From Massilia sp. 9096 (GTDB taxonomy: Bacteria > Pseudomonadota > Gammaproteobacteria > Burkholderiales > Burkholderiaceae_D): DNA of 64,000 bases. Of the stretch, positions 53,523-62,094 are shown in pieces. The first letter of the stretch is position 1. The number at the start of each line of letters is the position of its first letter. The position numbers were made by a program, and so were the translations under genes. The stretch spans positions 1,054,001 to 1,118,000 of the forward strand of contig NZ_JQNN01000001.1 of assembly GCF_000745265.1 (NCBI RefSeq). Direction: 5' to 3'. The notes under the pieces are model-generated. The model searched no databases. It had not been told where the DNA came from and saw only the letters and a list, made by a program, of their open reading frames with translations.

Positions 53523-54464
53523 ATGCGTTTTTTTAATCGATCAAAGAAGAGTGGGGCCTGGCTGGCGCTGGTGCCGCAACGCGACGGCGTCCTCGCCGCC
53601 ACCGTGGCGCGCCAGCGCGACGCCAAGCCGGCGGTGACCATGGCCGCGTTCTTCGCCGGCACGCCCGGGGTCGACGTCCTGGAACGCGCCGGCCGCGAGA
53701 CCGGGAGCGGCGCCTACCGCTGCATCACCGTGCTGGCCAACGGCGACTACCAGCTGCTGACCGCCGAGGCGCCCGGCGTCGCGCGCGAGGAACTCAAGGC
53801 GGCGATGCGCTGGAAACTCAAGGACATCCTCGACTTCCCGATCGACGACGCCACCTTCGACGTGTTCGACATGCCGCCCGACCCGAACGGCGCCGGGCGC
53901 AGCCAGCACAACGTGTTCGCGGTCGCGGCCAGGAACAACGTGGTGCGCGCGCGCCAGGAGCTGTTCCATGCGGCCAAGGTCGGCCTGGCGGTGATCGACA
54001 TCCCCGACATGGCCCAGCGCAACGTCGCGGCCCTGCTCGAGCCGGAAGGGCGCGGCGTGGCGCTGCTGGCCTTCGGCGAGGACGGCGGTCTGCTGACGGT
54101 GTCGTGGCGCGGCGAGCTGTACCTGTCGCGCCGCATCGACGTCACGCTGGCCCAGCTGCGCGAACCCGACGCAGAGCGCAGGCTGGGGGCGTTCGACAGG
54201 ATCGCCCTCGAGCTGCAGCGCTCGCTGGACAATTTCGAGCGCCAGTTTTCCTTCATCAGCGTGGCCAAGCTGGTGCTGGCGCCGGGCATCGGGCGCGACC
54301 TGTACGACTACCTGTCGAGCAACCTGTACACGCGCGTGCACATGCTCGACCTGGGCGACGTGCTCGACCTCGAGGCGGTGCCCGAGCTGCTCGAGCCGGC
54401 CATGCAGCAGCGCTTCTTCGTGCCGCTTGGCGCCGCGCTGCGCCAGCTGGAGGACGCCGCATGA
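53523..54464 (+). CDS. mshI: MshI, PilM-like assembly protein
   Basis: 313 residues from the ATG at 53523. Actin-like PilM family: WLALVPQRDGVLAATVA at the start, LKAAMRWKLKDILDFPID, and GVALLAFGEDGGLLTVSW. Cytoplasmic partner of the PilN-like protein encoded next (4-base overlap). Confidence 0.85.
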   Translation: MRFFNRSKKSGAWLALVPQRDGVLAATVARQRDAKPAVTMAAFFAGTPGVDVLERAGRETGSGAYRCITVLANGDYQLLTAEAPGVAREELKAAMRWKLKDILDFPIDDATFDVFDMPPDPNGAGRSQHNVFAVAARNNVVRARQELFHAAKVGLAVIDIPDMAQRNVAALLEPEGRGVALLAFGEDGGLLTVSWRGELYLSRRIDVTLAQLREPDAERRLGAFDRIALELQRSLDNFERQFSFISVAKLVLAPGIGRDLYDYLSSNLYTRVHMLDLGDVLDLEAVPELLEPAMQQRFFVPLGAALRQLEDAA

Positions 54465-55132
54465 GCCAGCAGATCAATTTGTACAACCCGCAGTTCGAGC
54501 ACCAGGTCGAGGTCTTCACGGTGCGTTCGATGGCGACGGCGCTGGGCGTGCTGGTGCTGGGCCTGATCGGCGTGATCGCGACCGCCGAGCTGCGCGTGGC
54601 GCGCCTGCAGGGCGAGGTCGACGCCGGCGCGCGCCGCGTGGCGCACGCCGAAAAGCGCCTGACCGAGGCCAACGCCTCGTTCGCGCCGCGTGCCAGGGAT
54701 TCGCGCCTGGAGGCCGAGCTGGGCGACGCCGATGCGCAGCACGCGGCGCTGCAGCGCGTGGCCGAGCGCATCGCGCGCGGGGAGCTGGGCGACACCCACG
54801 GCTATGCCGAATACTTCCGCGCGCTGGCGCGCCAGAACGTCGAGGGCTTGTGGCTGACCGGCGTGAGCATCGACGGCGCCGGCAGCGAGATCGGCGTGCG
54901 CGGGCGCGCGCTCGACGCGGCCCTGGTGCCGGGCTACCTGACGCGCCTGCGCAACGAGCCGGTGCTGCAGGGTAAGGCGATCGGCAGCATGGTCATCAGG
55001 CAGGCGGCCCCGGTCAAGACCCGCGCCGCCGACGGCAAGGAAAGCGAAGCGGCCGCGCCCTACGTCGAGTTCACGCTCGGCACGACAGCCGCCGGCGCGG
55101 ACGGCGTCCAGGCGAATGGAGGTCAGCGATGA
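54461..55132 (+). CDS. PilN-like pilus assembly protein
   Basis: 223 residues. INLYNPQF motif at the N-terminus, as in PilN, binds the PilM-like partner. Then one helix (ATALGVLVLGLIGVIATAEL) and a coiled periplasmic domain. Called MshI1/I2 in some genomes; I give no symbol. Overlaps both neighbours by 4 bases. Confidence 0.82.
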   Translation: MSQQINLYNPQFEHQVEVFTVRSMATALGVLVLGLIGVIATAELRVARLQGEVDAGARRVAHAEKRLTEANASFAPRARDSRLEAELGDADAQHAALQRVAERIARGELGDTHGYAEYFRALARQNVEGLWLTGVSIDGAGSEIGVRGRALDAALVPGYLTRLRNEPVLQGKAIGSMVIRQAAPVKTRAADGKESEAAAPYVEFTLGTTAAGADGVQANGGQR

Positions 55133-55914
55133 CCGCCGCCATCGCCCAACGCTGGCAGCGTCTGGCGGCGCGCGTCGAGGCCATGGCCCAGCGCGAGCGC
55201 ATGCTGAGCTTCGCCGCCGCCGCCGCGCTGCTGCTGTTCGGCGCGCAGATGGCCGTGCTCGGTCCGCTGGCGCGCAAGCAGGATATGCTGCGCGCCGCCA
55301 GCGCCGAGCAGGCCGGCCGCGTGGCCGCCATCAACGACGACATCGCGCGCCTGGTCGCTGCCAGCGCCCAGGACCCGAACCAGGCATTGCGCGTCAAGCT
55401 CGATGCCGTGCGCGCCGACACGCTGCGCCTGTCCGACCAGATGCGCACCATGGAAAAAGGCCTGGTGCCGCCGGAACGCATCGCGCCGCTGCTGGAATCA
55501 ATGCTGCGCGCCAACGGCCGCCTGCAGCTGGTGTCGCTGCGCACGCTGCCGGTCGACACGGTCGACGGCGCCAGCGCGGACGCCGGCCCCGCCGGCAACC
55601 CCGGCGCCGCCCCGATGCGCCCGGCCGCGCAGCTCGATGCCGCCGCGGCCGCGCTGCGCGCGTCGGCCGGCTCGTCGGCTGCCGGTGCGGTGGCCGGCGC
55701 CGCGGCCTCCGGCGCGGTGCTGTACCGCCACGGCGTCGAGCTGACCGTGCGCGGCGGCTACCTCGACATGGTCGATGCCATGGGCGCGCTCGAGTCGCTG
55801 CCGACCCAGTTGTTCTGGGGCCGCGCCCAGCTCGACGTCGAGGACTACCCGAACGCGCGCCTGACCCTGACCCTCTACACCCTGAGCCTGGACCCGAAAT
55901 GGATGAAACTCTGA
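55129..55914 (+). CDS. mshJ: MshJ, PilO-like assembly protein
   Basis: 261 residues. One helix (SFAAAAALLLFGAQMAVLGPL) and a periplasmic coiled-coil and ferredoxin-like part (YLDMVDAMGALESLPTQLFW). With the PilN-like protein it links the platform to the secretin. Confidence 0.83.
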   Translation: MTAAIAQRWQRLAARVEAMAQRERMLSFAAAAALLLFGAQMAVLGPLARKQDMLRAASAEQAGRVAAINDDIARLVAASAQDPNQALRVKLDAVRADTLRLSDQMRTMEKGLVPPERIAPLLESMLRANGRLQLVSLRTLPVDTVDGASADAGPAGNPGAAPMRPAAQLDAAAAALRASAGSSAAGAVAGAAASGAVLYRHGVELTVRGGYLDMVDAMGALESLPTQLFWGRAQLDVEDYPNARLTLTLYTLSLDPKWMKL

Positions 55915-56276
55915 TGCGCCGCACCGCGGTCTTACCGGCCGCCTGTGCGCTGGCCGCCAGCCTGCTGTGCGGCGCCGCCGGCGCCAGCAACGTGCTGCAG
56001 GACCCGACCCGTCCGCCAGCCGCCTTGAGCGCGCCGCGCGGCGCCGCCGTGGCGCCGGAAGCCGCCCCGATGCTGCAGTCGGTGCAGGTCGGCCGCGCAC
56101 CAGGGCGCAGCGCCGTGATCGACGGCGAGAGCGTGCGCGTCGGCGCGGACTTCCGCGGCGCGCGCGTGGTGCGCATCGCCGACAACGAAGTCGAGCTGCA
56201 GCGCGGCCGCGAACGCCAGGTGTTGCGCCTGTATGCGGCGCCCGAAAGCGGCATCACCCGCGTCAAAGGACAATAA
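55914..56276 (+). CDS. mshK: MshK-like periplasmic protein
   Basis: 120 residues. Signal peptide (LLCGAAGAS) then LQDPTRPP, the PilP/GspC-type Pro motif, and a small beta domain (VRVGADFRGARVVRI). Shares its start with the mshJ stop (1 base). Confidence 0.82.
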   Translation: MRRTAVLPAACALAASLLCGAAGASNVLQDPTRPPAALSAPRGAAVAPEAAPMLQSVQVGRAPGRSAVIDGESVRVGADFRGARVVRIADNEVELQRGRERQVLRLYAAPESGITRVKGQ

Positions 56277-58087
56277 TGACTGACATTCGCCACCGGACCC
56301 CGATGCGCGCCGCCGCCGCCACGCTGGCGCTGGCCCTGGCCGGCTGCCAGACCCCGCCCGCCAACAGCACCTTCGATGCGATCCAGCGCGACATGGCCAA
56401 TACCGCGGCCAATTCGACCGCCGCCGGCGCCAGGCGCCCGGCCGCCGCGGGCGTCGACGCCGCGGTCGCCGACGCGCTGCTGCCGCCGGCGTCCAGCCTC
56501 GCCACCCAGCTGCCCAAGGCCCGCCCGGCGCTGGAAGAGCGCTTCAACGTCTCGTTCAACAACGTGCCGGCGCAGCAGTTCTTCCGCTCGATCGTGGCCG
56601 GCACGCGCTACAACATCCTGGTCCACCCGGACGTCGGCGGGACCATCACGGTCAGCCTGAAGGACGTGACGCTGCAGGAGACGCTGGACGCGGTACGCGA
56701 GATGTACGGCTACGACTACAAGATCGAGGGCACGCGCATCTCGATCAAGCCGCTCACCATGCAGACCCGCATGTTCCATGTGAACTACCTGGTCGGCAAG
56801 CGCCAGGGCATGTCGAACACGCGCGTCAGTTCGACCTCAGTCGCCAACGCCAACACCAGCGGCAACGGCTACTCGAACATGAACGGCGTGCAGAACGGCC
56901 CCAACAACGGCGGCGTGGGCAGTCCGAACGGGCAGAACGGGCAGAATGGCCAGGTGCTGGACAGCACCGACGTCGGCACCACCTCGACCAACGATTTCTG
57001 GGGCGATCTGAAGTCGGCCCTGGAAGCCATCGTCGGCTCGAAGGAGGGCGGGCGCAGCATCGTGATCAGCCCGCAGTCGGGCGTGGTCGTGATCCGCGCC
57101 ATGCCGGAAGAACTGCGCAACGTCGACGTCTACCTGAAGGCGACCCAGCTGGCGGTCGACCGCCAGGTCATCCTGGAAGCCAAGATCCTCGAGGTCGAGC
57201 TGAACGACAGCTTCCAGAGCGGCGTCAACTGGGCTTCGTTCGCCAAGCTGCGCAGCGGCCACGACAACCGCACCTCGGCCGGCGTGGTCGGCCCGGGCGC
57301 CGGCCTGGCGCCGCTGCCGTTCGCCGGCGGCCAGCCCGCCACCATCACCGACCCGAGCACCGGCCTCTCGGCCAGCACCGGCTTCTCGCTGTCCAATGCC
57401 GCGGCGACGGCCGGCTCGATGTTCGGCCTGGCCGTCCAGACCAGCAACTTCGCGCTGCTGATGTCCTTCCTCGAAACCCAGGGCACGGTGCACGTGCTGT
57501 CCAGCCCGCGCGTGGCGGCGGTCAACAACCAGAAGGCCGTGCTCAAGATCGGCACCGACGAATTCTTCGTGACCGGCGTGCAGACCACGACCAACTCGAC
57601 CAACGCCGGCAATACCACCACGCCGAGCGTCACGCTGCAGCCGTTCTTCTCCGGCGTGGTGCTGGACGTGACCCCGCAGATCGACGACAAGGGCAACATC
57701 CTGCTGCACGTGCACCCGTCGGTGAGCCAGGTCTCGACCGTGACCAAGCAGATCGACCTGGGCTCGGCCGGCAACCTGACCTTGCCGCTGGCGGCGTCGG
57801 ACACCTCGGAGCTGGACAGCATCGTGCGCGGCGGGAACGGCCAGGTAGTCGCGATCGGCGGCCTGATGCGCCAGTCTTCGACCAACGACCAGTCCGGCCT
57901 GCCGGGTTCGACCAACGTGCCGGTGATCGGCGCGCTGTTCGGCCAGAAGAAGCGCGTCAACCAGAAGCGCGAACTGGTGGTGCTGATCAAGCCGACCATC
58001 GTCGACGGCGCCAACAACTGGAACGACGACCTGATCGAGACCAGCCGCCGCATCGACCAGCTCGATCCGCGCCGGCGCCAGCAGTGA
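56276..58087 (+). CDS. mshL: MshL outer-membrane secretin
   Basis: 603 residues. Lipobox LALAGC, N0 domain (VSFNNVPAQQFFRSIV), N1 domain, Gly/Asn-rich loop (about 185-230) and secretin C-domain (VLSSPRVAAVNNQKAVLKIG and VPVIGALFG). Forms the outer-membrane pore for the pilus. Confidence 0.94.
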   Translation: MTDIRHRTPMRAAAATLALALAGCQTPPANSTFDAIQRDMANTAANSTAAGARRPAAAGVDAAVADALLPPASSLATQLPKARPALEERFNVSFNNVPAQQFFRSIVAGTRYNILVHPDVGGTITVSLKDVTLQETLDAVREMYGYDYKIEGTRISIKPLTMQTRMFHVNYLVGKRQGMSNTRVSSTSVANANTSGNGYSNMNGVQNGPNNGGVGSPNGQNGQNGQVLDSTDVGTTSTNDFWGDLKSALEAIVGSKEGGRSIVISPQSGVVVIRAMPEELRNVDVYLKATQLAVDRQVILEAKILEVELNDSFQSGVNWASFAKLRSGHDNRTSAGVVGPGAGLAPLPFAGGQPATITDPSTGLSASTGFSLSNAAATAGSMFGLAVQTSNFALLMSFLETQGTVHVLSSPRVAAVNNQKAVLKIGTDEFFVTGVQTTTNSTNAGNTTTPSVTLQPFFSGVVLDVTPQIDDKGNILLHVHPSVSQVSTVTKQIDLGSAGNLTLPLAASDTSELDSIVRGGNGQVVAIGGLMRQSSTNDQSGLPGSTNVPVIGALFGQKKRVNQKRELVVLIKPTIVDGANNWNDDLIETSRRIDQLDPRRRQQ

Positions 58088-58100
58088 TACGGGGAGGGCG

Positions 58101-59000
58101 ATGATGTACACGACTCACTTCGGGCTGCGCGAGGCGCCGTTCGGCATCACGCCGGATACCAGCTTCTTCTTCGGCAGTCCGCGCTCGCAGGAAGCGCTCA
58201 ACACGCTGCTGGTGGCGGCGCGCGGCGGGGAAGGCTTCATCAAGATCACCGGCGAAGTCGGCACCGGCAAGACGCTCCTGTGCCGCAAGTTCATGGCCAC
58301 GCTGGGCCCGGACTTCGTCACCGCCTACATCCCGAACCCCTACCTGGAGCCGCGCACGCTGATGCTGGCGCTGGCCGACGAACTCGAGGTCGCCTACGAG
58401 CGCGACATCGACCAGCACCAGCTGCTCAAGGCGATCACGCAGCGCCTGCTGGAGCGCGCGGTCGAGGGCAAGCGCGTGCTGCTGTGCCTGGACGAGGCGC
58501 AGGCGATCCCGCTCGAGACGCTGGAAGCGCTGCGCCTGCTGACCAACCTCGAGACGCAAAAGCGCAAGCTGCTGCAGATCGTGTTGTTCGGCCAGCCGGA
58601 ACTGAACCGCAAGCTCGAGCTGGAGTCGATCCGCCAGCTGGCCCAGCGCATCACCTTCCACTATCACCTCGGACCACTGTCGCGCGACGACCTCGACTTC
58701 TACCTCGCGCACCGCCTGCGCGTGGCCGGCTTCGACGGCGCGCGCCTGTTCTCGCAGGGCGCGGTCAAGCGGCTGTACGCGGCCAGCGGCGGCGTGCCGC
58801 GCCTGGTCAACATCCTGGCGCACAAGTCGCTGATGTTGTGCTACGGTCAGGGCAAGGCGCAGGTCGCGCGCGCGCACGTGGGCGCGGCCGCGCGCGACAC
58901 GCTGGCCAGCAAGCGGCGCCGTCTGTGGCCCTGGCTGGCCGGCGGCATGCTGACCGCAGGCGTGGCGGCGGCCGGCATGACCTGGGCGCTGACGAGGTAA
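58101..59000 (+). CDS. mshM: MshM, ExeA-like ATPase
   Basis: 299 residues. AAA ATPase with GEVGTGKT (about 51) and LLCLDEAQAIP. Ends with one membrane helix (LAGGMLTAGVAAAGMTWAL). ExeA-type proteins help place the secretin through the cell wall. Confidence 0.92.
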   Translation: MMYTTHFGLREAPFGITPDTSFFFGSPRSQEALNTLLVAARGGEGFIKITGEVGTGKTLLCRKFMATLGPDFVTAYIPNPYLEPRTLMLALADELEVAYERDIDQHQLLKAITQRLLERAVEGKRVLLCLDEAQAIPLETLEALRLLTNLETQKRKLLQIVLFGQPELNRKLELESIRQLAQRITFHYHLGPLSRDDLDFYLAHRLRVAGFDGARLFSQGAVKRLYAASGGVPRLVNILAHKSLMLCYGQGKAQVARAHVGAAARDTLASKRRRLWPWLAGGMLTAGVAAAGMTWALTR

Positions 59001-59004
59001 GCCG

Positions 59005-60345
59005 ATGAGCCTGATTAACAAGATGCTGCAGGACCTGGATGCGCGCGGCACGCCCGGCCAGGACGCGTTTCCTTCGAACGTCAAACCGGTGTCCGCACCC
59101 GAGCGGCGCGCCCCGGCGCTGCGCCTGGCCGCGCTGTCCGCCGGCGCGCTGGCGGTCGCGGGCGCGCTGGGCTGGTTCGCATGGGATCGGCTGCACGCGG
59201 CGGCGCCGGACAAGCCGGCGGCCGTGCTGGCGCCGGTCGTGCACAAAGCCGACCCCGCCAAGCCGGGCCTGGCGATGACCGGCACGATCACGCAGCTGCC
59301 GGCGACCGTGCCGGGGGCCGTTCCCGCCGTGCCGGCGCCGGTGCAGATTGCGTCTTCGTCCGCAGCGCCGGCGACAGCCGCTGACGTGGCGCCGTCGATA
59401 ACCGCCGGCGTGGCGCCCCCCACGCCGCAGCCGCAGGCCCCTTCCGCGCCCACCCGCGCCGCGCAAGCGGTCCAGGCGGACGGCGACGGCGCGCCCGCGC
59501 CGCGCCCGCGCTTGGCCGCGCGCGAGGGCATGCCCGCGCGCGAGCACGCGGGCGCACGGATGCGCGAGGACGAGCCGGCGGCCGCAGCGGCGGCGCCGAA
59601 AAGTTTCCTGCCGATGGAACCCGACAGCCCCGAGGCGCGCGAGGCGCGCCGTGCGGCCGTGATCGAACTGGCCACGCGCCAGGCGCGCCTGGCGCGTATC
59701 GCACGCCTGTCCGCGCCCGCCGCCGGCCACAAGGGCGCCGCGGGCGCCGAAGGCCGGCAGGAGTCAAACGCCCAGCGCGCCGAAAACGAATACGGCCGCG
59801 CGCTGGCCGATTTGCAGGACGGCCGCATGACCGAGGCGCTGGCCGCGCTGCAGGGGGCGCTGCGCATCGACCCCGGCCACGACGCGGCGCGCCAGACCCT
59901 GGTCGGCTTGCTGGTCGAGGCGAATCGTCCGGAGGAAGCGATGCGCGAACTGGAGAGCGGCCTGGCGCGCGACCCGCGCCAGCCGGCGCTGGCGATGCTG
60001 CTGGCGCGCCTGCAGATCGAGCGTGGCGGCAGCGGCATCGAGACCCTGACGCGCAGCCTGCCGTATGCCGGCAGCGGGTCGGCCGAGAGCGCCGAATACC
60101 ACGCTTTCCTGGCCGGCGCCCTGCAGCGCCAGGGCCGCCAGCGCGACGCCGCCGAACAGTACCAGCAGGCGCTGCGCACCGTGCCCGGCAATGGCGTGTG
60201 GTGGATGGGACTGGGTATTTCGCTGCGCGCCGACAAGCGCAACGCCGAGGCGCTCGATGCGTTTCAGAAGGCGCGCACGAGCGGTGGCTTGAGTACCGAG
60301 CTGCAGGCGTTCGTGGAGCGCCAGATCGCGCAGATCGGCCGCTGA
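59005..60345 (+). CDS. mshN: MshN, TPR protein
   Basis: 446 residues. N-terminal SLINKMLQDLDARG signature, one helix (about 45-60), a long Ala/Pro linker, then TPR repeats (about 250-446). Last gene of the locus; four bases after mshM. Confidence 0.9.
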   Translation: MSLINKMLQDLDARGTPGQDAFPSNVKPVSAPERRAPALRLAALSAGALAVAGALGWFAWDRLHAAAPDKPAAVLAPVVHKADPAKPGLAMTGTITQLPATVPGAVPAVPAPVQIASSSAAPATAADVAPSITAGVAPPTPQPQAPSAPTRAAQAVQADGDGAPAPRPRLAAREGMPAREHAGARMREDEPAAAAAAPKSFLPMEPDSPEAREARRAAVIELATRQARLARIARLSAPAAGHKGAAGAEGRQESNAQRAENEYGRALADLQDGRMTEALAALQGALRIDPGHDAARQTLVGLLVEANRPEEAMRELESGLARDPRQPALAMLLARLQIERGGSGIETLTRSLPYAGSGSAESAEYHAFLAGALQRQGRQRDAAEQYQQALRTVPGNGVWWMGLGISLRADKRNAEALDAFQKARTSGGLSTELQAFVERQIAQIGR

Positions 60346-60421
60346 GCTCGACGCCGGCCGACGGCGGGCCTTATTGGTGGAGACTGGATCGAGGCTGCGC
60401 GCGTAGCGCAGGCGCATTCTC

Positions 60422-60471
60422 GAAAAAGAAGGCCGCCACCGTGACGACGCTGTGCATCGCCACGGTGGCGG
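60422..60471 (-). terminator. Terminator for the CAP-domain gene
   Basis: CCGCCACCGTG pairs with CACGGTGGCGG (11 bp). On the minus strand it is followed by CCTTCTTTTTC. It could also block mshN read-through. Confidence 0.75.
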
Positions 60472-60521
60472 GGCGTTGGCCAGTTACGTCGAACTAGCCA
60501 AGCTGGGACGGCAACGACGGC

Positions 60522-61661
60522 TTACGACGGGTTGCAGAAGTAGATGGCTTTGACGTTGTCTGCACGCGTCGTGAACGACCAGGTCTTGTCGATCGCCGTG
60601 CCGCTCTGGGAACCCACGAAGTGAGCCGTGTACTTGGTCGACAGCTTCAACGGCTGGTACGGCATGATGTAGGCGGCGTTTGCGCGCGCATACGCCGGGT
60701 TGGCGTCGGTCGCTTGCGTCGACAGCTGGACGTTGACCGCCGCGCCGCTTGCAGCTTCCACCAGCGTGAAAGTGGTCGTGGTCAGCGTCGCATCGGGCCG
60801 AACCTGGACCGAGACCGGATAGCCCGCGCATTGGCCATTGTTCGTCGGGATCGGATTCGGGCTCTCGCCGAACGAGCTGTACAACACGCCCGTTGCGCCA
60901 TCCGCCGGCCACACGCCAACCCAGCCCTTGGCCGGAAGTTGCTGCTGGACGCCTTGGGCCACGCCGAAGTTGGTCACGATCGTATTTTGAATGCCCATGG
61001 TCTGGTTCGGCAGGCGGGCCGTCACGTGCGCGTAGCCGACGTCACGATTCGGATCGAGCATCGAGAAACGGTGATACGGACCGGACATCAGCGTATCGAT
61101 GGAAACGATGCCAGGATCGCTGGGCACGCCGTCCGTCGCCTCGATGCTCGTCAGGTCTTCGCCAACCTGCGAAGCCGCATACTTTGCATAAGCAATGCGG
61201 TCGGCCGGCAAGGTGCCGGTGAAGCCGGCGTTGGCCGAGTTCTCGGCATGGCCGACGGCACTGGAATCACCGACCTGAAGGCGGGCATTGATATAGTTCG
61301 CGTGATTCTGCGCGGCCGTGTCGAGCAGGCCGTTTTGCGCCACCTGGCCGACACCATAGCTCGTGCGGATCTGGTTCAGCTCGGTGAACGCGGACAGCTC
61401 GATCGAGTTGGGTGCGTATGTCGGGGCCGGGACGGTGGTCTGCAGCGCGTTCGGGTCCGTGCCCGGAGTGGTCGGGGTCGACGTGGTCGGCGTCGACGTG
61501 GTGGGCGTGGACGTGCTCGGCGTCGACGTGGTTGGCGTCGACGTGCTTGGCGAGGAAGACGACGGCGTCGCTCCCGAACCGCTGCTTCCGCCGCCACCAC
61601 CGCCACAAGCCGTCAGTGCAACAGAGCTCGAAATTGCCAATGCGATCAGTTTGAGTTTCAT
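60522..61661 (-). CDS. CAP-domain lipoprotein
   Basis: 379 residues. Lipobox ALTAC (C19), a Gly/Ser tract, a Ser/Thr/Pro repeat linker (39-65), then a CAP/SCP domain (AFTELNQIRTSYGVGQVAQN, NHANYINARL, and YHRFSMLDPNRDVGYAHV). A C-terminal beta domain (about 260-379) ends in YFCNPS. Secreted CAP proteins are often surface-linked; no activity can be assigned. Confidence 0.88.
   Translation of the reverse strand: MKLKLIALAISSSVALTACGGGGGGSSGSGATPSSSSPSTSTPTTSTPSTSTPTTSTPTTSTPTTPGTDPNALQTTVPAPTYAPNSIELSAFTELNQIRTSYGVGQVAQNGLLDTAAQNHANYINARLQVGDSSAVGHAENSANAGFTGTLPADRIAYAKYAASQVGEDLTSIEATDGVPSDPGIVSIDTLMSGPYHRFSMLDPNRDVGYAHVTARLPNQTMGIQNTIVTNFGVAQGVQQQLPAKGWVGVWPADGATGVLYSSFGESPNPIPTNNGQCAGYPVSVQVRPDATLTTTTFTLVEAASGAAVNVQLSTQATDANPAYARANAAYIMPYQPLKLSTKYTAHFVGSQSGTAIDKTWSFTTRADNVKAIYFCNPS
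61467..61547 (-). repeat. 15-bp tandem repeats in the linker of the CAP lipoprotein
   Basis: About five copies of a 15-bp unit coding STPTT/STPST. Copy number may vary. Confidence 0.85.
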
Positions 61662-62094
61662 AATTTTTTCTACGTAAGTTTATTATTTCAATGGTTTATC
61701 TTTTCGCGCGGTGTCTTGCCTTGGCAACTGCTGCCCGCCCACTGCGATCACTTCTCTTCAAGGAAACTTTGGTCGATTTCATCTCGTAATGATTGCGACG
61801 ACGCTCATTGTTTTCTTTATGCTAACAGCTTTTAAAAAATGTTGTTGTTCAGTACAACATGTGTGCAACACGTCAGATACATTCCATAAATGTTCGAATC
61901 AGGCGCGAAGCGGGTGACGGGCGTCGATGACGCGGGGGGGGAGGTGTTGGCCGGATCGAGCGCTGTCGCCGCAGGTTCGTCGGACCGGATTGGCTTTGCC
62001 GCTGGGTGCTGCCAGGGCACATCAGGGGCGCCGTACGCGAGCCGCGGCGTCTTCCCTTCGTGGCGGCCGCATGACCGGCCGCTCGACGTCGACT
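61662..62094. other. Intergenic region upstream of the CAP gene
   Basis: AT-rich from 61662 to about 61900, then GC-rich. It holds the CAP promoter and the inverted repeat at 61839. No gene was recognised. Confidence 0.55.
61839..61860. repeat. Inverted repeat, possible operator
   Basis: ATGTTGT and ACAACAT, eight bases apart, in the AT-rich part of the region upstream of the CAP gene. Confidence 0.5.
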
